DNA from: Bifidobacterium bombi DSM 19703
GTDB taxonomy: Bacteria > Actinomycetota > Actinomycetes > Actinomycetales > Bifidobacteriaceae
Direction: 5' to 3'
Length of the DNA: 64,000 bases
NCBI RefSeq assembly: GCF_000737845.1
Contig: NZ_ATLK01000001.1
Location: forward strand, 806,001 to 870,000
Positions 49,400-58,540 of the stretch are shown here, one piece after another. Every line of letters begins with the position of its first letter. The first letter of the stretch is position 1. Both the position numbers and the translations under genes were made by a program. Below the pieces are notes generated by a model that was not told the origin of the DNA, did not search any database, and saw only the letters and a list, made by a program, of their open reading frames with translations.

Positions 49400-50292
49400 T
49401 CGCGATGAACAGCAAAGGCGGACCAACCTCCGGCGGATGCGTCGACCTACACGACCCGGCACGCCCCATCGACTCCAAGGACACCAACATGCGAGAAGCC
49501 ACAACCCTATCCGCCACGGATGAGGACAAGGAAAGCGAAGAGCACCACGGTGGGAAAAACCTCACGCTGCGCGTGGATGGCGTACGGAAATCATTCGGCG
49601 ACAATCAGGTACTCCGCGGCGTATCCTTCGACATTCACCGGCATGAGGTGGTGACGCTGCTCGGCCCTTCAGGCTCAGGCAAGTCCACGCTCATGCGTTG
49701 CATCAATCTGCTGGAGCAGGTAGATGACGGGCAGATATGGCTCAACGGAACCGACATAAGCGACCCTCGCATCAACGCCGACAGAACGCGTTCGAGAATA
49801 GGCGTGGTCTTCCAGCAGTTCAACCTTTTCCCACACATGGACGTACTGAAAAACGTCACGCTCGGAGCGATCAAGGTGCACGGCATATCCAAGGACGACG
49901 CGCAGGAACGCGCCATGACACTGCTGCGACGCATCGGTATGGAAGACAAAGCCCACACTTACCCTGACCAGCTCTCCGGCGGCCAGCAACAGCGCGTCGC
50001 AATCGCGAGATCACTCATGACCGAACCCGAACTGCTTCTGCTCGATGAGATCACTTCCGCGCTGGATCCGATGTTGGTGGGCGAAGTCCTGCAAATGGTA
50101 CAAGAACTCAAAGACCAAGGCACCACCATCCTCATGGCCACCCACGAGATGCAGTTCGCCCATGATGCCGCGGACAGAGTCATCCTGCTGCAGGACGGCG
50201 AAATCGCGGAAAACGGCACTCCTCAGGAAGTCATGCACGACTCCCAGAATCCGAGAACACGAGAATTCTTCAGTCATTTTCGAGGTCTATGA
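49396..50292 (+). CDS. Amino acid ABC transporter ATPase
   Basis: 298 residues. A 55-residue N-terminal extension, hydrophilic and probably disordered, precedes a complete ABC ATPase: Walker [17 protein letters not shown]-loop [13 protein letters not shown], signature [13 protein letters not shown], Walker B LLLLDEITSALDP and the switch His MATHEMQF. Walker B reads DEIT instead of the common DEPT, a frequent variant. The ATG overlaps the permease stop and follows GGAGG, so the start is clear. Confidence 0.92.
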   Translation: MIAMNSKGGPTSGGCVDLHDPARPIDSKDTNMREATTLSATDEDKESEEHHGGKNLTLRVDGVRKSFGDNQVLRGVSFDIHRHEVVTLLGPSGSGKSTLMRCINLLEQVDDGQIWLNGTDISDPRINADRTRSRIGVVFQQFNLFPHMDVLKNVTLGAIKVHGISKDDAQERAMTLLRRIGMEDKAHTYPDQLSGGQQQRVAIARSLMTEPELLLLDEITSALDPMLVGEVLQMVQELKDQGTTILMATHEMQFAHDAADRVILLQDGEIAENGTPQEVMHDSQNPRTREFFSHFRGL

Positions 50293-50380
50293 GCACTCGG
50301 TTGGCCGCGCGTTCCATCCATGCAGGCGCGGATTCATGAAGGTTCGCCTATCGCAGGCACTGGCAAGTCAGCCAACCGCT

Positions 50381-50404
50381 GCAGAGCCGCAGCATCGGCT
50401 CTGC
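50381..50404. terminator. Hairpin between convergent transporter and ribF genes
   Basis: GCAGAGCCG pairs with CGGCTCTGC around CAGCAT, 88 bp after the ATPase stop and 36 bp after the ribF stop on the other strand. It probably serves both. Confidence 0.6.
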
Positions 50405-50440
50405 AATCGACGACGATCGACGGTTGTGACTTCGCCCAGA

Positions 50441-51688
50441 TCAACCCTGCGTAATGCGCAAGGTCCGATCGGCATAGTCCTGCATGGCCGCAGTAAGTTC
50501 CTCGGTACCGTCGAACGCGATCTGGGCCCGCAGAAAGGCCACGAACTCAACCCGCACACGGTGCCCATACAGCTCAAGCCAATCCTTCGTGACGGCATAC
50601 GGCTCGATGATACGGTCGATGTGTCCCACCTCATCACGATACGTTGGCTTGGTCCCGATCGAGATCGCAGCAGGCCAGCGATACGGCGAACCAAAAGCCC
50701 GGCACTCCCTCTCACGCACGAAATCCACACGCTCAGGCATGACGGACGACTCCGCGTCCATGTGGTCCGCATCTAGATCCCGCAGGACCGAAGCAGGACC
50801 CAAATCCACAAGCCAGCCGGCATACACGCCATCGACGGGCACATATCCCTCCACATCATCACCAAGATTGGCGGTTGGAAATCCCATAGTCCTGCCGCGC
50901 TGCTCACCATGCACCACAGTACCTTCGACTGCATGCGGACGACCAAGCACGTCATCGGCCTGTCTGACGCATCCGTTCGCGAGAAGAAAACGTACATTGG
51001 ACGAACTCCACACACGCGCCTCACGGGCCTCGTTCGACTTGCTCCAAGCACGCAGATCGGCCTTATCCAGATCTTCACGTGGATCGCGCGGATCGCCGAC
51101 CACGTCCGCACTCGGAGCCTGAGGGCGTATGACCCGCGGAACACGCACCTGCCCCGGACCCAGGTCATGGATCACCTCGAGTTCGAAAAGACGGGTCGCC
51201 TGCGACAGCCGGTCAATCTCCTTGACTCCACCGGAGCGACCGGCACCCATAGTCGCATCGGCACCAAGCACCAAGGTACGCATGCCAAGCTTGCCGACAA
51301 GCTGACCGAGGAAGAAACGATAGGACTTGGCTGCGAACACCAACGTATAATCCACCACCAGCACATGATCGACACCCATGGACTCAAGCTCGAAAAGCCT
51401 TTGGCTGACCGACATCAGACGCTCGTCGTCCCTGAGTCCCTGAGGCGGATCGACATCGTTGTGTTTCGCGGCATAGGAATGAACAAATCCCGGTCGTCTG
51501 TCGAACATGATCACCACTGACAGGGAACCGGTCCGACGCGCCAGTTCAACAACACGGCTCACCACCGCCTGGTGCCCCTTATGCATACCGTCGAACGTGC
51601 CTACGGTGACGACGGAACGTCTCATGCTGTTCAGGAGCGGCCAATTCACCAGGCCACTTTCGTTTGGACGCAATCGCGTCAGTTTCAT
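50441..51688 (-). CDS. ribF: Riboflavin kinase / FAD synthetase
   Basis: A 415-residue bifunctional enzyme converting riboflavin to FMN and FAD. The N-terminal nucleotidyltransferase has VGTFDGMHKGHQAVV; the C-terminal kinase has GEQRGRTMGFPTANL and YGHRVRVEFVAFLRAQIAFD. The linker between the two (about 190-235) is longer than usual. It completes the pathway from RibU-imported riboflavin. truB, its usual upstream neighbour in actinobacteria, is absent; a 338-bp gap and RNase J precede it. GAGGT before the ATG supports the start. Confidence 0.94.
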   Translation of the reverse strand: MKLTRLRPNESGLVNWPLLNSMRRSVVTVGTFDGMHKGHQAVVSRVVELARRTGSLSVVIMFDRRPGFVHSYAAKHNDVDPPQGLRDDERLMSVSQRLFELESMGVDHVLVVDYTLVFAAKSYRFFLGQLVGKLGMRTLVLGADATMGAGRSGGVKEIDRLSQATRLFELEVIHDLGPGQVRVPRVIRPQAPSADVVGDPRDPREDLDKADLRAWSKSNEAREARVWSSSNVRFLLANGCVRQADDVLGRPHAVEGTVVHGEQRGRTMGFPTANLGDDVEGYVPVDGVYAGWLVDLGPASVLRDLDADHMDAESSVMPERVDFVRERECRAFGSPYRWPAAISIGTKPTYRDEVGHIDRIIEPYAVTKDWLELYGHRVRVEFVAFLRAQIAFDGTEELTAAMQDYADRTLRITQG

Positions 51689-52026
51689 TGTGTACCTCGC
51701 CCCCTCACGTCAGACGGCACCATTACGGAACCGCCACGCGTCATAATCACGATATACCTGTTTTCCAGACTTCCCCACTGTACCAACGCTCGACCGCGAT
51801 GTAAATGGCGACTGCGCATCAATACCCTGTTGCCCGACCGGCCTTGATTGACGTTCCACGCCGCCAGGCAACGCAACGTCGGGCCCGAGGAATGGGACGA
51901 TGCCGATGTGCCCAGTCGGGCGGCGTCGAGCGGAATACGCGACGGGCCGAATCGAACGTGCGGTGGGAAAGACATAAAGCCTCCCCACCGCACGACAATC
52001 CGGTGCAGCGACCGCAAACGGCGAAA
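51689..52026. other. Intergenic region, RNase J to ribF
   Basis: 338 bp. It contains the RNase J terminator at 51957-51994 and must hold the ribF promoter. Minus-strand open frames crossing it have no family features. No RNA gene recognised. Confidence 0.5.
51957..51994 (-). terminator. Hairpin terminator after rnj
   Basis: CGTGCGGTGGG pairs with CCCACCGCACG around a 16-nt loop, about 30 bp after the RNase J stop. No T-run. Confidence 0.65.
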
Positions 52027-54306
52027 TCAGTGCGATGGCGTCGGATCGACCACGTCGTTGGCGATGTCTGCGATGACTGGCACGATCATCGGCTTGCGAT
52101 GCAGCTGCCGGGAGACCCAACCACCCAAAGTGCGACGCATGATCTGCTGCAAGGCGGACGTATCGTGCGTGCCACGCATCATGGCGTCCTCAAGATCCTG
52201 CACAATCTGATGACGCACCTTCTCGAACTCGCTTTCGTCTTCGGCCATGGCGTTCAGATACACCTTGGGACCCGAAACGACATTGGCCGATTGTGTATCC
52301 ACCACAGCGAAGCATGACACGAAACCTTCGGTTCCGAGGATACGACGCTTCTCCAATTCTTCGTCATCGATCTGACCGACGGAATCCCCATCGACATAGA
52401 CATAGCCGCAAGGAACGGACCCGACCACGGCGGCCTGGCCGTGGTACAAATCCACGACGTCGCCGTCCTCTGCGAGCACGACGTTGTTGGGATCGACGCC
52501 CGTCTTGACGGCCACCAGCCCGTTGGCCACCAGATGACGGTTCTCACCGTGAATCGGCATGACGCACTTGGGCTTGAGGATGTTATAGAAGTAGGTGAGC
52601 TCGCCCTCGTTGGAGTGACCGGACACATGGATGGCCGCGTTGTCACGGTTGATGACGCGTGCGCCCTTCTGCACGAGTTTGTTGATGACCTTGTAGACTT
52701 CGTGTTCATTGCCCGGAATCAGAGAACTGGCCAGCACCACCGTGTCGAATTCGTTAATGGTGATGTCACGGTGGTTGCCGTCAGCGATACGACCCAGCGC
52801 CGCCATGGGCTCACCTTGCGAACCGGTGCACATGTAGACGATCTTGTCGTCAGGAAGGTCCTTGGCCTTCTTCAGATCGACAATGATGCCTTCCGGCAGA
52901 TGCAGATATCCCAAATCCGCAGCGATGGACATGTTGCGCACCATCGAGCGCCCGACAAATACGACCTTGCGCCCCACCTTCTCCGCAGCATCCACCACCT
53001 GTTGGACACGGTGCACATGGCTGGAGAAACTGGCGACGATGATCTTACGTTTCGCTTCACCGAAGGCACGTTCAAGCTCGGGTCCGATGGTGGTCTCCGG
53101 TTTGACGAAGCCCGGAACCTCGGCATTGGTTGAATCGACCATCACCATATCGACACCCTGCTCTCCAAGCTTGCCGAACTCCACCAAATCGGTGATGCGG
53201 TGGTCTATGGGAAGTTGGTCAAGTTTGAAGTCGCCGGTATCGATGATCGTTCCAGCAGGCGTCTTGATGCAGACGGCGAGAGCGTCCGGGATGGAATGGG
53301 TCACCGTGATGAACTCAAGGTTGAAAGGCCCCACCTTGAGCTTGTCGCGTCCCTCGACCTCCACGCACCTAGGGTTGAGATGATGTTCCTCGCACTTGGC
53401 CTTGACGAAGCCTATGGTCAGACGAGATCCGATCAGCGGAATGTCGGGACGCAGCTTCAGCAGATATGGCACACCGCCGATGTGATCCTCATGGCCGTGT
53501 GTTAGGACTAGAGCCTCGACATCGTCCAAACGGTCCTTGATATAGCTGAAATCGGGCAGAATCAAATCGACGCCCGGCTGCTCCTCTTCAGGGAAGAGCA
53601 CGCCGCAATCAACCAACAGAAGATGGCCGTTGTATTCGATGACGTTCATGTTACGGCCTATCTCGCCAAGACCGCCGAGCGGCACCACCCGCAAAGACCC
53701 TTTACGATATTTAGGCGGCGCGATGAGGCGTTCACCCTGTGGCGTGGTGCTCTTGGGATCGCGGATCGCAGGCGCGGCACCGCGACCTGAGCGCGAACCC
53801 GTGCGACCAACCGAACGGGAGCCGCCTCTGCCTGACGTTCTTGAATCCGAACGGCCTGCGCTGCGTGAGCCTTTCTTCGAGGCGGACTTCGAGCCGCCAC
53901 GACCCTCATCCGCACGCGATGCTCCGTCGCGAACACCACGAGATGACGAAGACCGTCGTGAAGCGCCTGATCGGGTCGATTTGCGGGCGCCCTTGGCCTT
54001 TCCAGCCTCGTCCTGCACAATCGACACGCCCGCGGATTCGGGCCGCACTGCTTCCACAAGCTGGGATATCTCGGAATCACTGGGCTGTGACGTTCTTCCC
54101 GTATTCCTACGTACGCCCTCGCTCTTGGCTGTTTTTGCACGACCAGAATCGACCGCCGAGTCACCGGAGCGGCTGCCGCGGGTTCGCCGGCTTTCGGTCG
54201 GTGTTCCAGCCATGTCTTCGGCGAACTCCGCCGCACCCCTGCTTCTGGCCCTGCTGCCACGTCGATGCGTAGCTGTTGATGTTGAATTTTCTTGTTCTAT
54301 AACCAT
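52027..54306 (-). CDS. rnj: Ribonuclease J
   Basis: A 759-residue metallo-beta-lactamase/beta-CASP ribonuclease for RNA maturation and decay. The catalytic motif LTHGHEDHIGG lies near residues 265-275, followed by later metal ligands (TVTHSIPDA, IDTGDFKLD, HVSGHSNEGEL). The first 200 residues are a basic, Arg/Ser/Gly-rich, probably disordered extension (RTSGRGGSRSVGRTGSRSGR), well beyond the RNase J core, and could bind RNA. It ends the dapB-dapA-rnj cluster, an arrangement common in actinobacteria. The ATG is preceded by A-rich sequence rather than a clear ribosome site. Confidence 0.95.
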   Translation of the reverse strand: MVIEQENSTSTATHRRGSRARSRGAAEFAEDMAGTPTESRRTRGSRSGDSAVDSGRAKTAKSEGVRRNTGRTSQPSDSEISQLVEAVRPESAGVSIVQDEAGKAKGARKSTRSGASRRSSSSRGVRDGASRADEGRGGSKSASKKGSRSAGRSDSRTSGRGGSRSVGRTGSRSGRGAAPAIRDPKSTTPQGERLIAPPKYRKGSLRVVPLGGLGEIGRNMNVIEYNGHLLLVDCGVLFPEEEQPGVDLILPDFSYIKDRLDDVEALVLTHGHEDHIGGVPYLLKLRPDIPLIGSRLTIGFVKAKCEEHHLNPRCVEVEGRDKLKVGPFNLEFITVTHSIPDALAVCIKTPAGTIIDTGDFKLDQLPIDHRITDLVEFGKLGEQGVDMVMVDSTNAEVPGFVKPETTIGPELERAFGEAKRKIIVASFSSHVHRVQQVVDAAEKVGRKVVFVGRSMVRNMSIAADLGYLHLPEGIIVDLKKAKDLPDDKIVYMCTGSQGEPMAALGRIADGNHRDITINEFDTVVLASSLIPGNEHEVYKVINKLVQKGARVINRDNAAIHVSGHSNEGELTYFYNILKPKCVMPIHGENRHLVANGLVAVKTGVDPNNVVLAEDGDVVDLYHGQAAVVGSVPCGYVYVDGDSVGQIDDEELEKRRILGTEGFVSCFAVVDTQSANVVSGPKVYLNAMAEDESEFEKVRHQIVQDLEDAMMRGTHDTSALQQIMRRTLGGWVSRQLHRKPMIVPVIADIANDVVDPTPSH

Positions 54307-54376
54307 TATCTATTTTTTCTTCTGTTAGTGTCCACGTCCTCGAACGCAGACGTCATTAACCAAGTACCAATGTCCC

Positions 54377-55282
54377 TCAGAGCACGCCCGAAGCCTGCAT
54401 GCCTTTTCTTACCCGAGCGAACTGCGATTCATCTGGCCCTACGTTTGGCAGGCGCATGAAGGTCTCTTCAAGCCAGCCAAGCTCATGCACCGCAGCCTTG
54501 GCCATAACACCCTGGAAACCAGTGCCGTTGATGGCCTCAACCAGCGGTGCAAGACGAACCGCAATCCCGCGCGCCTCACGCATGTCCCCTTCATCGAAGG
54601 CCTTCGCCAGTCGAACCATGGGACCGGCAGCCGCGTGGGCCACAACGGAGATGACGCCCACCGCGCCGATGGCGAGGAAAGGCAGATACAACGCGTCATC
54701 ACCCGAGTACCAGGTCAGTCCGGTCTCACCGCGCTTGCGGATGGCCCCGGCCAAATCGCCGGTGGCGTCTTTGACGGCGGCGATATGCTCCAGCCCCGCC
54801 AATCTCACATAGGTGTCAAGCGTGATATGCAGACCGGTGCGCCCTGGAACGTCATAGACGATGATTGGTTTTTCAGCCGATTCATCTACCGCACGGTAAT
54901 GTCGATACACGCCTTCCTGCGAAGGACGTGAATAATACGGAGCCACCACCAACACCGCATCGGCACCTGCCTCCTGAACCTGCTCGACCATGCGGATGGT
55001 ATGCGCGGTGTCATTGGACCCGGCACCCGAAATCACAGGAACATCGACGGCGGCCTTCACCGCGCGAACAATCTCCACCTTTTCATCCATGTGCGTGACC
55101 GGAGATTCGCCCGTAGTGCCGTTGACCAAAATCCCGTCAGCGCCACTCTCGACCAGATGCCTCGCCAAACTCGCAGTGGCTTCGAAGTCGACGGAACCAT
55201 CACGCCTCATCGGAGTGACCATGGCGGGAACGACCCTGCCGAACGGCGCAGAACCGAGACAGTGCATTGATGACTCACTCAT
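54377..55282 (-). CDS. dapA: 4-hydroxy-tetrahydrodipicolinate synthase
   Basis: A 301-residue TIM-barrel lyase condensing pyruvate and aspartate semialdehyde in the lysine/diaminopimelate pathway. GTTGESPV binds pyruvate; the Schiff-base Lys is in HIAAVKDATGD; the Tyr in VVAPYYSRPSQEG and the Arg in DVPGRTGLHI are in place. It starts 31 bp after dapB and is followed by rnj after 70 bp. TACCAT lies 7 nt before the ATG and no ribosome site is obvious. Confidence 0.95.
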   Translation of the reverse strand: MSESSMHCLGSAPFGRVVPAMVTPMRRDGSVDFEATASLARHLVESGADGILVNGTTGESPVTHMDEKVEIVRAVKAAVDVPVISGAGSNDTAHTIRMVEQVQEAGADAVLVVAPYYSRPSQEGVYRHYRAVDESAEKPIIVYDVPGRTGLHITLDTYVRLAGLEHIAAVKDATGDLAGAIRKRGETGLTWYSGDDALYLPFLAIGAVGVISVVAHAAAGPMVRLAKAFDEGDMREARGIAVRLAPLVEAINGTGFQGVMAKAAVHELGWLEETFMRLPNVGPDESQFARVRKGMQASGVL

Positions 55283-55313
55283 GATGTCAATGGTACTTCA
55301 CAAGCACGACGCT

Positions 55314-56078
55314 TCACAGGTCGAGGAACGTATCAAGACCGACGGTCAACCCCGGATAGTCACCCGACGCGATCTTGCGCACGGCAAGCAACACACCCGG
55401 CATAAAGGACGAACGGTCGAAACTGTCGGCACGTATGACCAGCTGTTCGCCGGCGTTCCCCAGTAACACTTCCTCATGCGCATTAAGTCCTTCAAGACGC
55501 ACCGCATGAACATGCACACCGTCCACAACCTGGCCCCTGGAAGCCGTATTCCCTTGCGTGCCATCGGGCATGGAAGCGCACCTGGCTTGACCCCGGGATG
55601 AGGCAATCGCACGGGCGGTATGGATGGCGGTTCCCGAAGGCGCATCCAACTTGTCGGGGTGGTGCAGCTCGATGACCTCGGCGGAAGTGAAGTACGGCGC
55701 CGCCTTGGCGGCGAATACATCCGCAAGGACGGCTGAAATGGCGAAATTCGGCGCGATGAACACGGATTGGGACCCGGGTCCGGAACGCTTTTCAAGGGCC
55801 TTGCGAACCTGTGAAAGCTTGCCGTCGTCCCAGCCCGTCGTGCCTACGACGACGCTCACGCCCTGCTCCACGAGTTTGAGCACGTTGCCCAGCGTAGCGT
55901 CAGGTACCGTGAATTCAACCGCCACATCAGTGTTGTCGGGTGTGACAACACCCAAATCGTCGTCGGCCGTGACGGCCAGCGCCGGCGTCATGCCCTCTGC
56001 GGCGGCGAGCGCCGATACCACGCTCGATCCCATACGGCCTTGGGCTCCTACAACCGAAACGCGGATATCGTTTCCCAT
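55314..56078 (-). CDS. dapB: 4-hydroxy-tetrahydrodipicolinate reductase
   Basis: A 254-residue reductase for the next step to diaminopimelate. Rossmann motif VVGAQGRMGSSVV, ATPase-like substrate loop VIELHHPDKLDAPSGTA with the catalytic His and Lys, and VVVGTTGWDD. First gene of dapB-dapA-rnj. Confidence 0.95.
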   Translation of the reverse strand: MGNDIRVSVVGAQGRMGSSVVSALAAAEGMTPALAVTADDDLGVVTPDNTDVAVEFTVPDATLGNVLKLVEQGVSVVVGTTGWDDGKLSQVRKALEKRSGPGSQSVFIAPNFAISAVLADVFAAKAAPYFTSAEVIELHHPDKLDAPSGTAIHTARAIASSRGQARCASMPDGTQGNTASRGQVVDGVHVHAVRLEGLNAHEEVLLGNAGEQLVIRADSFDRSSFMPGVLLAVRKIASGDYPGLTVGLDTFLDL

Positions 56079-56287
56079 TCCATCACTCAGCTTTCCATCA
56101 TTCGCGACACCGCCAAGCTTAGCGATGACGTCGGCAATCCATTATGCTCACTCCAACGTTACCACCCATGAGGAACCCAGAACGGACGTGAAGAAGACGT
56201 CTTCCTTCTCAGGAGCCTACGGACTCTACCAAGTCACGTACGGTTGAAGCTGTTATGCGCAATGCGCACGGTCTTTCGCGACGGAAA

Positions 56288-57646
56288 TCATGGTCTTCTT
56301 CGCGACAACAACCAACCGCACAGCGAGAGCGGCACGGCCAGAAACGTGGTCAGGACCGGCAGGAGCAAGGCGACGTGCGGATCGGAGGCATCAAGTACAA
56401 GCCCTGCGAGCGAGGAACCGAGCGATGCCCCAACGGAACCCGCGGTGTTTATCCAGGAAAGACCCTCCGTTAGCGAGGATGGGGGCACGATGTCCTTGAT
56501 GATGAGGTTGCCGGTCGCGAAGCATGGGGAAACAGTCAGTCCGGACAGAACGGAGAACAGCGCCAGCAATGGGAGGCTGTCCATCGAAAGCCTACAGCAT
56601 ACGTAACCGAACGTGAGCAGAGACAGGAACACGACCAGATGCCGCCATTTGGAGCCCTTGAGCTTGACTGAACCGAAAGCGAACGCGCCGATGCAGGAGC
56701 CCACTGCGAACATGGCCAGCTGAAGCCCGAGATACTGCTCACGACCGATGGCCTTCATCATCGCCGTCACCGAAACGTCGAATTCGTTGAAGCTCATATT
56801 GAAGACGACGAACACGACCACCAAGGGCACAACACCACCATAGAGCAGCGCACTTTTGGGTTTGGCACGCCCTGTGCGCAATGACTTGAGGCTCATCGGC
56901 TGTGCGTCACCAAGACCACCGACATTCCCGCTGCCATGCAAGGCCGCCTCGTCGAGCTGTGAGGAAGCCTCGACTCGAACGTTCTCGACGATCGGCGGCT
57001 GTGTGTCCTTCAGCGAGAAAAACACGATGCCACCGATGGCACAGGCCACGGCCGGAACGAAAAGCTGCGAGACGGGGTGCACCGACGTGGCCAGGAAAGC
57101 CGCGAGGATGGGACCGAGGATGAAGACCATCTCGTCAATCCCCGCTTCCATTGAATACGCCGCATTAAGTAGGTCCGGACTCTTCTCGCCGCGCAAGGCG
57201 TACGCCCAACGTGTCCTCACCAACGCGCCGAACGCAAATTGTGTGAGACCCGTAAGCACGGCCAGTATGAACAGCACGGCAATCGGCACCCTGAACAGCG
57301 CTGCGAAAGCGAAGACCAACATCATGGTCACCGAAAGCGCCAAGCACGGCCAGCCGACCTTGCCCTGCCCGAACCGGTCGAACAGACGTGCGTAGAACGG
57401 CGTGACCGCAGCTACAGCGAAAATATAGGCTGCACTCATCGTGCCTGCGATGGTCCAATTGTCATACAGATGATTCAGGGCAAGTACGATGCCCAGACTG
57501 ATCATGGAATTGGGCAGACGCGCAATGGCGCCCGAAACGCAAAACGCCTTCGCCCCAGGAAGCCTGAACAGGCGCCCATAAATCGAGAATCTCCCGTCCG
57601 ACTTCACCACAGTGCCTGTGGACGGTTCATCGTGACGTCTGTTCAT
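56288..57646 (-). CDS. MFS transporter
   Basis: A 452-residue permease with about twelve membrane segments split by a hydrophilic loop of about 55 residues (IVENVRVEASSQLDEAALHG region). The fold fits the major facilitator superfamily, drug/sugar efflux type, but the substrate is unknown. It overlaps the end of the acetyltransferase gene by 4 bp (ATGA), so the two are coupled; a pair of acetyltransferase and efflux pump could act on the same compound, which is inference. Confidence 0.88.
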   Translation of the reverse strand: MNRRHDEPSTGTVVKSDGRFSIYGRLFRLPGAKAFCVSGAIARLPNSMISLGIVLALNHLYDNWTIAGTMSAAYIFAVAAVTPFYARLFDRFGQGKVGWPCLALSVTMMLVFAFAALFRVPIAVLFILAVLTGLTQFAFGALVRTRWAYALRGEKSPDLLNAAYSMEAGIDEMVFILGPILAAFLATSVHPVSQLFVPAVACAIGGIVFFSLKDTQPPIVENVRVEASSQLDEAALHGSGNVGGLGDAQPMSLKSLRTGRAKPKSALLYGGVVPLVVVFVVFNMSFNEFDVSVTAMMKAIGREQYLGLQLAMFAVGSCIGAFAFGSVKLKGSKWRHLVVFLSLLTFGYVCCRLSMDSLPLLALFSVLSGLTVSPCFATGNLIIKDIVPPSSLTEGLSWINTAGSVGASLGSSLAGLVLDASDPHVALLLPVLTTFLAVPLSLCGWLLSRRRP

Positions 57647-58410
57647 CGCTCCTCACCACGGAGTGCCTGAACGGACTCCTTATGATGCCTGCCCTTGGTG
57701 GTTCTTCTGATTCGACGCGGATCTCCCACATAGATGAACATCTCGTCACCCATGGGACCGCTGAATCCGGTCGTTGCACTCTCTTCATCCTTCTCGGAAG
57801 GTCGGGCATCAGAGTGATGACTGACCACACAATCCATGCCGTGCGCGTCATAGAAACTCACATCGCACTGCGAATCGGTGTGGAGATAAAAACATTTCAC
57901 ATCCGCGTCACGGAGATAGCTCATCGTCCGGGACCACAGCCCACGGCCAACGCCCCGCCCTCGGGCAACGTCCGACACAATGAATAACTCGACTTCGGCC
58001 TGGGTGGCGTCCCTGACCTTACTGCGGTTTTCCAATTCAAGTTCTTCGTCGAATCTCTCACGAACCAACGCGAGCATCTTACGGCCCAGTTCGCCTGCAT
58101 CCAACTCGGCGCCGGTCTTCTCCAGGCAGCGTCCGATCTCACCGAAAAGCGGAAAGCGACCCGGCAAACGAGTCATGAGGACGCCAAGAAAACGGCCGTT
58201 CATCCGTGCCACTTCAGCGCCGGTGGACAACGCGATGTAATGATAGACGCAATACGCGGAAAGCAGGCGGGAGACTTCCGCCACATGCGGATCGGATGAG
58301 TGCATCCCCCACATGGCATCGTACTCATCGATCACATCGTCGACATCGCTCCAAACCATGGGTGCGAAAACCACACCCAGACCAGCATCCGTACGCATCA
58401 TGCCTCGCAT
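57643..58410 (-). CDS. GNAT-family acetyltransferase
   Basis: About 255 residues. The acetyl-CoA loop VSDVARGRGVGRGLW and the following HTDSQCDVSFYDAHGMDCV are typical of GNAT enzymes. The N-terminal half (about 1-120) has no recognisable second domain. I chose the ATG at 58410 with GGGGGAG upstream; the frame is open to 58488. Cotranslated with the MFS permease. Substrate unknown. Confidence 0.85.
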   Translation of the reverse strand: MRGMMRTDAGLGVVFAPMVWSDVDDVIDEYDAMWGMHSSDPHVAEVSRLLSAYCVYHYIALSTGAEVARMNGRFLGVLMTRLPGRFPLFGEIGRCLEKTGAELDAGELGRKMLALVRERFDEELELENRSKVRDATQAEVELFIVSDVARGRGVGRGLWSRTMSYLRDADVKCFYLHTDSQCDVSFYDAHGMDCVVSHHSDARPSEKDEESATTGFSGPMGDEMFIYVGDPRRIRRTTKGRHHKESVQALRGEER

Positions 58411-58540
58411 AACCTGTTTCACTCCCCCTAGGCGACCGTAACCGACCGCACCACTGTACACTATCCTTACCCGAATGCAGGCGGACACGACAGCATGATT
58501 CCTTCATCGAACGGCGGCTCCGAGGCATCCTGCACCAACA

